A DNA stretch of 64,000 nucleotides from TMED26 sp002694075 (GTDB taxonomy: Bacteria > Pseudomonadota > Alphaproteobacteria > Thalassobaculales > Thalassobaculaceae). The stretch lies in NCBI GenBank assembly GCA_036160575.1, contig JAYYDT010000066.1:1-64000 (forward strand). Reading direction: 5' to 3'. Shown here in pieces: positions 42,356 to 51,307 of this stretch. The notes under the pieces are model-generated. The model had not been told where the DNA came from. It made no database searches and saw nothing but the letters and a program-made list of their open reading frames with translations. The position numbers and the translations under genes were made by a program. Within the stretch, counting starts at the first letter, position 1. The number at the start of each line of letters is the position of its first letter.

Positions 42356-43072
42356 ATGACCGCCACCGCCCCCGAAATCGATGACGGCATCGCCGACCTA
42401 TCCGCCGTTGAACGCGCCGTTTCGCAGCGCCGCTCGGTGCGCGGCTTCACCGACGCGCCGGTGGCGATGGACCTGGTCAAACGCCTACTGACCCTGGCCG
42501 CCCGCGCGCCCAGTGGGACCAATATGCAACCATGGAAAGTCGAGGTGTTGACCGGGGCCGCGCTCCAGCGCCTGAAAACCGGAGTTGAGACCGCCTTCCG
42601 CGATCCCGAGGTAAAGCCCGACGCCGAATTCCCCTATTACCCGAATGAGTTTTTCGAGCCCTACAAAAGCCGCCGCCGCAAAGTTGGCTGGGACCTCTAC
42701 GGTCTGGTCGGCATCGAAAAGGGCGACACCGTTCGCATGCAGGACCAAACCGCGCGCAATTTCCGCTTTTTCGACGCGCCGGTCGGGTTGATCTTTCTGA
42801 TCGATCGCAAGCTGGAAATCGGCAGTTGGCTCGACTACGGCATGTTCCTGCAAAACATCATGGTGCTGGCCCGCGACCATGGCCTGGAAACCTGTCCGCA
42901 GGTCGCCTTTTCGCACTGGCACGCGGCGATCCGTCAAGCGATCGATATCTCCGACGACATGATCGTGGTGTGCGGCATGTCCCTTGGCTACGCCGACTGG
43001 GCACGGCCGGAGAATACCCTGATCACCGAACGCGCGCCACTCGACGACTTTGTCAACTTTCACGACGGCTGA
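42356..43072 (+). CDS. nitroreductase family protein
   Basis: This 238-residue FMN-dependent reductase has the signatures SQRRSVRGFTDAPV and ARAPSGTNMQPW near the N-terminus, and CGMSLGYAD near the C-terminus. Such enzymes reduce nitroaromatics, quinones or enones with NAD(P)H. The ATG at 42356 follows TTGGAGAC. It lies 55 bases after the M20 gene, and its end overlaps the convergent MFS gene by 13 bases. Confidence 0.92.
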   Translation: MTATAPEIDDGIADLSAVERAVSQRRSVRGFTDAPVAMDLVKRLLTLAARAPSGTNMQPWKVEVLTGAALQRLKTGVETAFRDPEVKPDAEFPYYPNEFFEPYKSRRRKVGWDLYGLVGIEKGDTVRMQDQTARNFRFFDAPVGLIFLIDRKLEIGSWLDYGMFLQNIMVLARDHGLETCPQVAFSHWHAAIRQAIDISDDMIVVCGMSLGYADWARPENTLITERAPLDDFVNFHDG

Positions 43073-44268
43073 GCGTCGCGCGGCACATGGCCAACCAAAA
43101 ACACGCGGGCGGCCAGCGACAACGACGCCAACACGGCGATAGTGACGGCCATCGGCATGGCGCTGCCGTCGTGGAACTGACCAACCAGGAAGGCCGCCAG
43201 GGCGCCGATGGTCATCTGCATAAAACCTTGCAGGGAGGCGGCCAGGCCGGCGCGGTCGCCGAAGGGCTCCAGCGCCGCCGCCATGGCATTGGCGCCGACC
43301 AGGCCAAGACTGCCGACCACCAGCATCAACGGCAGCACCAATCCCCATAAGCCGCCGAAACCGGTCCACGCGACCGCCAACAGGACCATCGCGCCCAGCC
43401 ATACCAAAGCGGCGCCGACCGCCAACATGGCAAAAGCGCCAAAACGTCCGACCACCCGGCCGTTAAGGAAGTTGGCGGCCATCAAGCCCAGCACGTTGAG
43501 CGCGAACAACAGGCCATAATCCTGTTCCGCGACCCCATAAACACGGGTGAAAACCAGGGCCGATTCGGCGAAATACGTGAACATACAGGCAAAAGCGAAG
43601 CCGCCGGTCAGGATGCAGCCCATCGACCGCTTATGGCGCAGCACCGCGCCATAGGCGGTAAACACCGCCGCCGGGTTCAACGGGCGCCGCCGCGGCGCCG
43701 GCAAGGTTTCCGGCAGCAGCGTGACCAATGCCACCAAGCACAATCCACCAAACCCCGCCAAAGCGATAAAAATCGCCGGCCAATCGAACCACAGGGCGAT
43801 ATAGCCGCCGATCGTCGGCGCCAGCAGCGGCGTCATCAAAAACACCAGTTGGATAAAAGATTGCGCCCGCGCCGCGTCGTCCAGACGGTAGAGGTCGCGC
43901 ACAACGGCGCGCCCGACAATCGCCCCGGCGCTGGCCGCCAAAGCCTGGAAAAAACGGCCCAGCAGCAAGGTTTCCATGCTGTTCGCGAAGGCGCAGACCA
44001 GGCTGGTCACGACGAACAGCACGACCCCGAAGGCAATCACCGGTCGCCGCCCAAAACGGTCGGACAGGGGGCCGTAGATCAATTGGCCGGCGGCCAGGCC
44101 GAGGAAAAACGCACTCAGCGTTTGCTGTGCCGTCACCGCGCCGGTCGCCAACTCGCGATCAATCGCCGGCAAAGCCGGCAGATACATATCAATCGCCGCG
44201 GCGCCAAGGGCGGTCAAGGCGCCCAGCGCCATAGTCAGGCGGCGCGTCGGACGGTCGGATGGGGTCAC
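43060..44268 (-). CDS. MFS multidrug transporter, Bcr/CflA type
   Basis: This 402-residue membrane protein has about 12 hydrophobic segments. The Bcr/CflA signatures are visible: 'AAIDMYLPALPAI' in the first helix, 'QLIYGPLSDRFGRRPVI' as the MFS loop motif, and 'GRAVVRDLY' after helix 4. Bcr-type carriers export drugs such as bicyclomycin or small metabolites by proton antiport. It is convergent with the nitroreductase gene and divergent from the sulfotransferase gene. Confidence 0.92.
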   Translation of the reverse strand: MTPSDRPTRRLTMALGALTALGAAAIDMYLPALPAIDRELATGAVTAQQTLSAFFLGLAAGQLIYGPLSDRFGRRPVIAFGVVLFVVTSLVCAFANSMETLLLGRFFQALAASAGAIVGRAVVRDLYRLDDAARAQSFIQLVFLMTPLLAPTIGGYIALWFDWPAIFIALAGFGGLCLVALVTLLPETLPAPRRRPLNPAAVFTAYGAVLRHKRSMGCILTGGFAFACMFTYFAESALVFTRVYGVAEQDYGLLFALNVLGLMAANFLNGRVVGRFGAFAMLAVGAALVWLGAMVLLAVAWTGFGGLWGLVLPLMLVVGSLGLVGANAMAAALEPFGDRAGLAASLQGFMQMTIGALAAFLVGQFHDGSAMPMAVTIAVLASLSLAARVFLVGHVPRDAQPS

Positions 44269-44398
44269 CGCGGGGGTTCCTTTCCCTGATCCCGCCGGTG
44301 AGCGGCAGGCGCCCCGACCATAGCCGAAAGCGCGGCTATGAAAAGGCCCCTGGCTGACGTATTTTCGGCGCGTTCGCGTGTCTCTCGGAGGTCAGTGC

Positions 44399-45040
44399 AT
44401 GCCGCTGTTCCGCATCGATAACCGTGTCGGCTATTTTGCGCATATCCCCAAATGCGGCGGATCATCGGTGGAACACTATCTGCGCGCGGTTTGCGACAGC
44501 GTGGTGTTTATCGACAATGATTTCTTTAGCCGCACGCCCGACCGGCTGTGGCATCGCGGCTCCCCGCAGCACATGGATGGCGCCACCGCCGAGCGGTTTT
44601 TTGGTGATCCGGGGTTTTTCGACCTGCGCTTCGCGGTGGTCCGCCATCCGGTCTCGCGCTTTATCAGCGCCTTTTACTTCCAGCGCGATACCCTGGTGCA
44701 ATTGCCGGCGACCCTATCGCTGGATGATTTCGTCACCGAACTTTACCGAAACGGTCTCGACGCCCAGCCACCAGGCTGGTGCGACCATCATTTCCTGCCC
44801 ATGCATCGCTTTCTTTTCGCGGGTACGGAGTTCCGGGTCTTCCGCTTGGAAGACGGTTTGTCCAAGGTCGCCGAGTGGTTTGAGACGACCTGTTTGCCGG
44901 CGCCCAGCGGCATCCCCATAACCCGCCAAAATCAGTCTGAACTTAAATCCGAAGAGGCGGTAAATCGGACGATTTCGCGCAAGTCCCATGAGCGGGTGCG
45001 CGCCCTCTACGCCCGCGATTTTGAGATATTCGGCTATTGA
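44399..45040 (+). CDS. sulfotransferase family 2-like protein
   Basis: This 213-residue protein has the PAPS 5'-phosphosulfate loop in 'YFAHIPKCGGSSVEHYL' and the 3'-phosphate motif 'VVRHPVSRFISAFY', followed by 'FRLEDGLSKVAEWF'. These match membrane-free carbohydrate/lipid sulfotransferases. The ATG at 44399 is chosen because GGAGGTCAGTGC precedes it; a GTG at 44378 lies before this ribosome-binding site. No glycan or lipid sulfation genes adjoin it, so the acceptor is unknown. Confidence 0.85.
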   Translation: MPLFRIDNRVGYFAHIPKCGGSSVEHYLRAVCDSVVFIDNDFFSRTPDRLWHRGSPQHMDGATAERFFGDPGFFDLRFAVVRHPVSRFISAFYFQRDTLVQLPATLSLDDFVTELYRNGLDAQPPGWCDHHFLPMHRFLFAGTEFRVFRLEDGLSKVAEWFETTCLPAPSGIPITRQNQSELKSEEAVNRTISRKSHERVRALYARDFEIFGY

Positions 45041-45118
45041 ACCGGCAACCGCGCGCGAACGGTATTCTCTCTCGCCGGAGTGGGCTAAACTGCCGCCAAA
45101 ACCGAACGGGGGCGGCCG

Positions 45119-46300
45119 ATGAAAATCACCCATATCGAAGATCTGCACTGCGACGCTGGCTGGCGCGAGTTTTCATTTCTGAAGATCGAGACCGACGCTG
45201 GCATCACCGGTTGGTCGGAATATAACGAGAGCTATGGGTCGAAGGGCCTGACCGCGGTGATCAAGGGGCTCGCCCGCCATCTGATCGGCGTTGACCCACG
45301 GCCCGTGGAACGGCTCACCGCGCAAATGTACGCCAAAACCCGCCAGGCGCCCGGCGGCCTGGCCCAGCAGGCCATCGCCGCCCTGGAAAACGCACTGGTT
45401 GACGTCAAGGCGCGGGCGCTCGGCGTGCCGGTTTATGAACTTTTGGGCGGCCCGGTGCGCGACCGTTTGCGGCTCTATTGGTCGCATTGCGGCTCTTATC
45501 GGATCGATCACGCCGCCACCATGGGGGTGTCGCCCCTGACCGATCTAGCCGGCGTGGAAGCGCTCGGCGCCGAGGTGCGGGAGCGCGGCTTCACCGCCCT
45601 TAAAACCAATATATTCCTGTTCGACCAAGACCCGCCGGAAATGTTCATGCCCGGCTTCACCCGCACCGATGGCTGGCCCGAGCTGAACCCCTCGCGCCGC
45701 GTGATCGACGCCCTCGACGCGCAGTTAACCGCGCTGCGCGACGGCGCCGGCCCGGATATGGATATTCTGCTCGATCTCAACTTCAACTTTAAAACCGAAG
45801 GCTATATGCGCGTCGCCGAGGGGCTGGCCCACCATGACCTGTTCTGGGTCGAAATCGACACCATGGACCCGGCCGCCCTCGCCCTTATTCGCGCCCGCGG
45901 CCCCCATCCGGTGGCCAGCTGCGAGAGTTTGTTTCATCGCCGCGGCTTCAAGGATTTCCTCCATCGCCAGGCCATGGACGTGGCCATCGTCGACGTGCCC
46001 TGGAACGGTATTTTGGAGTCCATAAAGATCGCCAGCATGGCCGAGGCCCACGAAATCAACGTCGCGCCGCATAATTTCTATGGCCATCTGTCGACCATGA
46101 TGAGCGCGCATTTCTGCGCCGCCGTCGGCAATTTCCGGATCATGGAGATCGATATCGACGACGTGCCCTGGAAAGACGATCTGGTGACCGTCACGCCAGC
46201 CATCGCCGACGGTCACATGACCCTGCCCAGCGGCCCCGGCTGGGGCACCGAAGTGAACGAGGACGCGATCCGCGCCCATCCGGTCAAACCCAAGGAATGA
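45119..46300 (+). CDS. enolase-superfamily (mandelate racemase/muconate lactonising) enzyme
   Basis: This 393-residue enzyme has a capping domain and a TIM barrel. Metal ligands are likely Asp219 (LLDLNF), Glu245 (WVEID) and Glu269 (CESLF). Asp292 and His318 (APHNFYGH) form the probable acid-base dyad. On the opposite side, Lys162 is present but the second Lys of the K-x-K motif is Asn164. This pattern fits acid-sugar dehydratases better than two-base racemases. The stop overlaps the next MFS gene (ATGA), which probably imports the substrate. Confidence 0.88.
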   Translation: MKITHIEDLHCDAGWREFSFLKIETDAGITGWSEYNESYGSKGLTAVIKGLARHLIGVDPRPVERLTAQMYAKTRQAPGGLAQQAIAALENALVDVKARALGVPVYELLGGPVRDRLRLYWSHCGSYRIDHAATMGVSPLTDLAGVEALGAEVRERGFTALKTNIFLFDQDPPEMFMPGFTRTDGWPELNPSRRVIDALDAQLTALRDGAGPDMDILLDLNFNFKTEGYMRVAEGLAHHDLFWVEIDTMDPAALALIRARGPHPVASCESLFHRRGFKDFLHRQAMDVAIVDVPWNGILESIKIASMAEAHEINVAPHNFYGHLSTMMSAHFCAAVGNFRIMEIDIDDVPWKDDLVTVTPAIADGHMTLPSGPGWGTEVNEDAIRAHPVKPKE

Positions 46301-47550
46301 GCGACGACGCACAGGCGGCGCACCAGGGTAACCACCCCTATCGCTGGGCCATCCTGTTTGGCGTATGGCTGATTTACGCCGGTTTTGGCGTGACCATCAG
46401 CGGGATCGCGCCCCTGGTCGGGCCGATCACCGACGATCTGGCGATCAGTCATGGCGCCATGGGCCTGACCATGGGGGCCTGGCCATTTGTCTATATTTTC
46501 TCGGCCATGCCCTGTGGCGTGGCGATTGACCGCGCCGGCCCGCGCCTGGGCCTGATGGTGGCCGCCGTGATCATGGCGGTGTCGGGCCTGGCCCGGGCCA
46601 TGGCGGACGATCAAACCGCCCTGTTTTTAGCGGTCGCGGTGTTCGGTCTCGGCGGTCCGTTGGTGTCCATCGGCGGTCCCAAGTTGATCGCCCTGTGGTT
46701 CAACGAACGCCAGCGCGGCATGGCCATGGGCGTCTATATCACCGGACCGGCCCTGGGCGGTATCGCCGCCCTGTCGCTGACCAACGCGGTGGTCATGCCC
46801 TGGCTGGATCAGGATTGGCGCGCCGTGCTGACCGCCTACGCGGCGGTCACCCTGGCCACCGGCGTGGTGTGGGCGGCGATTAACCTGCATCCAATGGCCC
46901 GGCGGGTGGAACGTGACATCGCCGCCGCCCCCCGGGTCAGCCAGCTGGCCCTGTTCCGCGAACTGGTCGGCTTACGGTCGGTGCAAATCGTCTTGTTGAT
47001 GAGCGTCGGCATCTTTTTCTTCAATCACGGCCTCAACAATTGGCTGCCGGAAATTCTGCGCGCCCGCGGGATGAGTGCCGCCGAAGCCGGGTTTTGGGCC
47101 TCGGTGCCGCCACTGATCGGGGTTATTGCCTCGCTGACCATCCCGCGCTTCGCCACCGCCGAACGGCGCATGGCGGTGATGGCCGCGCTGTTCGCGGCGG
47201 CGACCGGGTCGATGACGGCGCTTTTGGTCACCGACGGTCATGGCGCCATCGCCGGTCTGGTGCTGCAAGGGTTTTGCCGCGGTACCATGATGACCGTCGC
47301 CTTGTTGACCTTGGTCGATATCCCGGCCATTGGCCCGGCCCGCGCCGGCGCCGCCGGCGGTATGTTTTTCTCGGCCGCCGAAGTCGGCGGGGTCAGCGGC
47401 CCTTTGTCGATGGGCTTGTTGTTCGACGCCACCGGCGGCTTCACCGCCGGGCTCATGGCGATGGTTGGGGTGTCGGCGCTATTGCTGGTCCTGGTCTTGC
47501 CGCTGCGCGCCAGTTTGGCGGCCAGCTCCTTATCGACGACAGGCCGCTAA
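46297..47550 (+). CDS. MFS transporter (CynX/NimT-like)
   Basis: This 417-residue protein has about 12 transmembrane segments, 'GVAIDRAGPRLGLMV' as the loop 2-3 motif, 'GGPKLIALWFNERQRGMAMGVYITGPALGG' in helices 4-5, and 'SVGIFFFNHGLNNWLPEIL' opening the second half. It resembles cyanate/nitroimidazole and organic-acid carriers. It is translationally coupled to the enolase-superfamily gene, so it is the likely importer of that enzyme's substrate. Its stop overlaps the chrA stop on the opposite strand. Confidence 0.9.
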   Translation: MSDDAQAAHQGNHPYRWAILFGVWLIYAGFGVTISGIAPLVGPITDDLAISHGAMGLTMGAWPFVYIFSAMPCGVAIDRAGPRLGLMVAAVIMAVSGLARAMADDQTALFLAVAVFGLGGPLVSIGGPKLIALWFNERQRGMAMGVYITGPALGGIAALSLTNAVVMPWLDQDWRAVLTAYAAVTLATGVVWAAINLHPMARRVERDIAAAPRVSQLALFRELVGLRSVQIVLLMSVGIFFFNHGLNNWLPEILRARGMSAAEAGFWASVPPLIGVIASLTIPRFATAERRMAVMAALFAAATGSMTALLVTDGHGAIAGLVLQGFCRGTMMTVALLTLVDIPAIGPARAGAAGGMFFSAAEVGGVSGPLSMGLLFDATGGFTAGLMAMVGVSALLLVLVLPLRASLAASSLSTTGR

Positions 47551-48854
47551 GCCAGATAGCTGAGGGCGAGCCCGGCGGCGGCGGCCAAGGCCAGCACCGT
47601 TGGCACGCCCCAGCGTAATTTCAACAACAGGACGGCGGCCGCCAGGGCCAAACCGATGACCCGCCAGTCGACCGTCGCCCAATCCGGCCACCACAGGGTC
47701 AACGGCCCAAAATCGCGCGCCGCCACACTTCCGAACGCCACATGCAGGGCGAACCATAGCGAGAGGTTCAAAATCACCCCGACCACAGCGGCGGTGATCG
47801 CCGTTAACGCCCCCGACAGGCGCGGTTGGGCGGCGATCCGCTCGATATAGGGGGCACCGGCGAAGATCCACAGGAAACAGGGCGCGAAGGTGACCCAGAG
47901 GGTGAGCACCGCGGCGATCACCGCCACGCCGAGGCCGCCATTTTTAAAGCCGGCCAAAAAGCCGACGAACTGGGTGACCAGGATCAATGGACCCGGGGTG
48001 GTCTCGGCAAGGCCCAGACCATCCATCATCTCGCCGGCGTCAAGCCAACCGAAATCACTGACCACCTCTTGGGCCATATAGGTCAGAACCGCGTAAGCGC
48101 CGCCAAAGGTGACGACCGCCAGCTTGGAGAAAAACACCCCGATTTCGGTCAACAAAGTCAGGCCCAGCGCTTGGTCGACGATGATCACCGGCAGCCACCA
48201 GATAACGCCCCAGAGAACCACCGTGCGCAGGGTGCTGAGTGGCGAGATCGGCGCCGTGGCGGCCGCCTCGACCGCGGTGTCGCCGCCGCGCAGAAAACCA
48301 TAGGCGGCGGCGGCCAGGACGACCAGCGGGAAGGGCACTGCGAAAAAGAAAATGGCGACGAAGGCGAGCCCGGCGATCAGCCAATAAACCGCCGCCGTCA
48401 GGGCCCGCCGCGCCACTTTCAACAGCGCTTCGATGACCACCACCAGCACCGCCGCCTTGATGCCTAAAAACAAGGCCGAGACCAGCGGCACGGCGCCGAA
48501 AAAGCCATAAATCGCCGCCAGCGCCAGCATCACCGCCGCGCCCGGCACGACGAACAGTAACCCGGCCATCAAACCGCCCGGCACCCCCCGCAGACGCCAA
48601 CCGGCATAGGTCGTCAATTGCATCGCCTCCGGCCCCGGCAGCAACATGCAAAAATTCAAAGCGTTGAGGAACTGACGCTCGCTCAGCCAGTTATTCTCCT
48701 CAACCAGAACCCGATGCATGACGGCGATTTGCGCCGCCGGGCCGCCGAAGGACAACAAGCCGATTTTGGCGAAGCCGGAGAAAATATCGGCGAGAGCCCG
48801 CGGGCTCGCCGATGGGCCGCCGGCGGTGCCGGTGGGCGTGCCATCCTGATTCAT
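47547..48854 (-). CDS. chrA: chromate transporter, ChrA family (long chain)
   Basis: This 435-residue membrane protein is made of two homologous Chromate_transp halves. The first has 'FAKIGLLSFGGPAAQIAVMH' and 'LNFCMLLPGPEAMQLTTYAGWRLRG'. The second repeats 'FFSKLAVVTFGGAYAVLTYM' and 'GLGLAETTPGPLILVTQFVGF'. ChrA exports chromate, or takes part in sulfate/chromate exchange. The ATG at 48854 follows GGGAAAGGGC; an ATG at 48911 would add a non-conserved leader. Confidence 0.92.
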   Translation of the reverse strand: MNQDGTPTGTAGGPSASPRALADIFSGFAKIGLLSFGGPAAQIAVMHRVLVEENNWLSERQFLNALNFCMLLPGPEAMQLTTYAGWRLRGVPGGLMAGLLFVVPGAAVMLALAAIYGFFGAVPLVSALFLGIKAAVLVVVIEALLKVARRALTAAVYWLIAGLAFVAIFFFAVPFPLVVLAAAAYGFLRGGDTAVEAAATAPISPLSTLRTVVLWGVIWWLPVIIVDQALGLTLLTEIGVFFSKLAVVTFGGAYAVLTYMAQEVVSDFGWLDAGEMMDGLGLAETTPGPLILVTQFVGFLAGFKNGGLGVAVIAAVLTLWVTFAPCFLWIFAGAPYIERIAAQPRLSGALTAITAAVVGVILNLSLWFALHVAFGSVAARDFGPLTLWWPDWATVDWRVIGLALAAAVLLLKLRWGVPTVLALAAAAGLALSYLA

Positions 48855-48920
48855 TGCGCGCCCTTTCCCGCGACCCTTTTGGAAATCTAAGAGAAGGCCG
48901 CGGCCGGCCAAATGGCAAGC

Positions 48921-48932
48921 GGTTTTAAAACC
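48921..48932. promoter_or_regulatory. 12-base palindrome upstream of chrA
   Basis: A perfect palindrome, GGTTTTAAAACC, lies 67 bases before the chrA start and 12 bases past the radC stop. It could be an operator, or the core of a weak bidirectional terminator. Its short size makes chance likely. Confidence 0.2.
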
Positions 48933-48943
48933 TCAAAGCCCGG

Positions 48944-49633
48944 TCACAGCAACCCCATGGCCTTGAAACTGGCATAGCCGCCGCGCGCGACCACCACATG
49001 ATCGTGCAGATCGATGCCGACCGCCGTGAGGGCCGCCGCCACCTCACGTGTCATCGCGACGTCCTCGTCCGAGGGCTGCGGCGTGCCTCCGGGGTGGTTA
49101 TGCACCATGATCACCGAGGCCGCGCCAAGGTCGAGGGCCCGCCGGATCACTTCACGGGGATAGACGGCGGCATGGTCGATGGTGCCTTCCTGCATCACCT
49201 CATCGGCCATCAAAATGTTCTGCCGATTCAGGTAGAAGACGCGAAATTGCTCAATCTTGAGATAGCTCATCGAGGCCCGGCAATAGTCAATCAAATGCCG
49301 CCAATTCGCCAAGATCGGGCGATTGCAAAGTGGCGCGGCGATCAGTTGCAAGGCCGCCGCGTGGGCGGTTTTCAGAGCCGCCACCGAATTGGCGCCCATG
49401 CCGGAGACACACATCAACTCGTCGGCCTCGGCGTTGATGACATCGGCGAAACTGCCGAACCGGGCGATCAAATTCTTGGCCAAGGGTTTCACGTCGCCGC
49501 GCGGCTTGGCCAGGAACAAAAGTAGTTCCAAAAGCTCGTAATCGGCCAATGCGCGCGGCCCCTGACGCAGGAAACGGTCGCGCAAGCGGGCCCGATGGCC
49601 GATATAATGCGGTGCTTGATCGCCGCTCATCAC
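48944..49633 (-). CDS. radC: RadC family JAB/MPN domain protein
   Basis: This 229-residue protein has an N-terminal helix-hairpin-helix part (VSGMGANSVAALKTA) and a C-terminal JAB metalloprotease-like domain with 'VMQEGTIDHAAVYPREVIRRAL' and the zinc motif VHNHPGGTPQPSDED. Despite the DNA repair name, the function is unsettled. Met1 and Met2 are both possible starts. It is upstream of chrA on the same strand with an 89-base gap, and no functional link is seen. Confidence 0.93.
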   Translation of the reverse strand: MMSGDQAPHYIGHRARLRDRFLRQGPRALADYELLELLLFLAKPRGDVKPLAKNLIARFGSFADVINAEADELMCVSGMGANSVAALKTAHAAALQLIAAPLCNRPILANWRHLIDYCRASMSYLKIEQFRVFYLNRQNILMADEVMQEGTIDHAAVYPREVIRRALDLGAASVIMVHNHPGGTPQPSDEDVAMTREVAAALTAVGIDLHDHVVVARGGYASFKAMGLL

Positions 49634-49754
49634 CCCAAACCGCCAAATTCCGTTCCTGCGGTCATGGATGGGCTAGACCGGTTTTCACCCCATTGACGCC
49701 GTCCCGGCCACACGGCAGGGTCCCTGTCGACCTTCCTTTTCCCGGTGCCCAGAT

Positions 49755-50201
49755 ATGCTCGGTCGTCCCGCTGTCCTCTTCTATAATCTTGGTTTCCCGG
49801 CGCCGGTCTTGGCGGCCGCTTCGGCGCTGGCGCGCCGCCGGCGCGGGTCGCGCCTGTTCCATATGCCATTGGCGCCCGAGGGCGCGCCGTCGACGACAGT
49901 GGCGGCGGCGGCGCTGATCGCCGCCCAAGACCGCGGCCATGACCCGGCCCCGCTGCTCAGCCACCTGCTGGACGGTGGCGGCGATGATCCGGCGGCGGTG
50001 GTGGCGGCGGCCGACGCCGCCGGCCTGGACGGCGCCTTGCTACTGTGTGAGGCGTTTGAAGCCGCCGCTCTGGAAACCCTCTCCGCCAATGAGCGGCAGG
50101 CCGCGGCGCTGAACCTAGGGGCCTTGCCGGCCTTGATCCTCGATGGCACGCCCTTGGTAGGCGCCGACGCGATCCTACGGGCCGCCGGCGCCTCGCCATG
50201 A
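49755..50201 (+). CDS. DsbA-like thioredoxin-fold protein without CxxC, coupled to cbiB
   Basis: This 148-residue protein has an N-terminal strand PAVLFYNLGFP, a helical insert, then 'AADAAGLDGALL', 'AAALNLGALPALILDGTPLVGA', which resembles the C-terminal half of DsbA/HCCA isomerase proteins with the cis-Pro strand. The N-terminal Cys-x-x-Cys is absent and the protein is short for the family, so it is not a normal disulfide oxidase. The stop overlaps the cbiB start (ATGA). It may be a degenerate GST-kappa-like protein; the function is unknown. Confidence 0.5.
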   Translation: MLGRPAVLFYNLGFPAPVLAAASALARRRRGSRLFHMPLAPEGAPSTTVAAAALIAAQDRGHDPAPLLSHLLDGGGDDPAAVVAAADAAGLDGALLLCEAFEAAALETLSANERQAAALNLGALPALILDGTPLVGADAILRAAGASP

Positions 50202-51220
50202 TCTTCTTCGCCCCCGGCGAGATTTTGGCGACCGCGCTGATCGCCTTGCTTCTCGACCGCTGGCTTGGCGACCCCCCTTGGCTGACACGGCGGATCGGCC
50301 ATCCGGTGATTTGGATCGGTCGAGTCATTGGGTTTTTGGAACAACGGCTCAACCGTGCGCCCGAAAAGTCGGCGCGCGGTCGTTTTTTGGGTCTGCTCAC
50401 CGTCACAATGGTGGCGGCGCTCGCCCTCGCCGGTGGGACGGCGGTGATTCTGCTCGGCCAAACCGTCAACCTGGCGATACCGTTCGCCGGTCTGGCCGCC
50501 GGTGTTCTGCTGTGCCAACGCAGCTTGGCCGACCATGTGACGGCCGTCGCCGACGGTCTGCGTCACGATGTGGCCGGCGGCCGCCAAGCGTTGGCCCATT
50601 TGGTCGGCCGCGATGTGAGCGATTTGGACGAAAGCGCGGTCGCCACCGGCGCCATTGAATCACTGGCCGAAAACACCTCCGACGGAATTGTCGCGCCGTT
50701 GTTCTGGCTACTGCTCGGCGGCTTGCCGGGCATGACCCTTTATAAGGCGATCAACACCGCCGACAGCATGATCGGGCATCGCGACCGGCGCCATTTGGCG
50801 TTTGGCTGGGCGGCGGCGCGTCTGGACGACGGCCTTAACCTGCCGGCGGCTCGTTTGACCGCCGTGGGATTTGCGCTCGCCGCCGGCATCACCCAGGCCG
50901 CGCCCCTCGCCGCCCTGAGGGCCGCCCTGAGGGCCGCTTGGCGCGACGCCGGCGGGCATCTCTCGCCCAATGCCGGCTGGCCCGAGGCGGCGGTCGCCGG
51001 CGCCCTTGGCCTAACCCTTGGCGGGCCGCGCAGCTATGCCGGACGGTCCGTGGATTTGGCCCGCATGGGTGACGGCCAGGCACCGACCGGCGCGCCCGAC
51101 ATCATGCGCGCCCTCGCCCTTTACCGGGCCACGCTCAACTTAACCACCTGCCTGGTCGCCGGCGCCCTGGCGCTGCTTTGGGCCTTTGGGGCTGCGGATT
51201 TTTCATCGCACCCATTCTGA
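50198..51220 (+). CDS. cbiB: adenosylcobinamide-phosphate synthase
   Basis: This 340-residue membrane protein has the CobD/CbiB features LLDRWLGDPPWL and HPVIWIGRVIGFLE at the N-terminus, RDVSDLDESAVATGAIESLAENTSDGIVAPLFW in the middle, then 'YKAINTADSMIGHRDRRHLAFGWAAARLDD'. It attaches aminopropanol (phosphate) to adenosylcobyric acid in late cobalamin synthesis. No other cob genes are in the window, and no B12 riboswitch precedes it. It is also named cobD in the aerobic pathway nomenclature. Confidence 0.94.
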   Translation: MIFFAPGEILATALIALLLDRWLGDPPWLTRRIGHPVIWIGRVIGFLEQRLNRAPEKSARGRFLGLLTVTMVAALALAGGTAVILLGQTVNLAIPFAGLAAGVLLCQRSLADHVTAVADGLRHDVAGGRQALAHLVGRDVSDLDESAVATGAIESLAENTSDGIVAPLFWLLLGGLPGMTLYKAINTADSMIGHRDRRHLAFGWAAARLDDGLNLPAARLTAVGFALAAGITQAAPLAALRAALRAAWRDAGGHLSPNAGWPEAAVAGALGLTLGGPRSYAGRSVDLARMGDGQAPTGAPDIMRALALYRATLNLTTCLVAGALALLWAFGAADFSSHPF

Positions 51221-51246
51221 TTTGGCATGCCGACCGCGGCGTGAAT

Positions 51247-51258
51247 AGGTTACAACCT
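51247..51258. promoter_or_regulatory. short inverted repeat upstream of the OYE-type reductase
   Basis: AGGTT-AC-AACCT lies 50 bases before the start codon, in an 87-base gap, and could be an operator for a quinone- or electrophile-sensing repressor. The arms are only 5 bases and no regulator gene is adjacent. Confidence 0.22.
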
Positions 51259-51307
51259 TACGCCGGATCGTCCTTGATCCCCCCTTTCAACGCCAGAGGT
51301 TCTTCGC

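Noticed and set aside
49634..49754. Cobalamin riboswitch before the cbiB unit
   Set aside because: The 121-base gap is too short, and no B12-box-like GCCACTG or AGACCTGCC-type element is visible.
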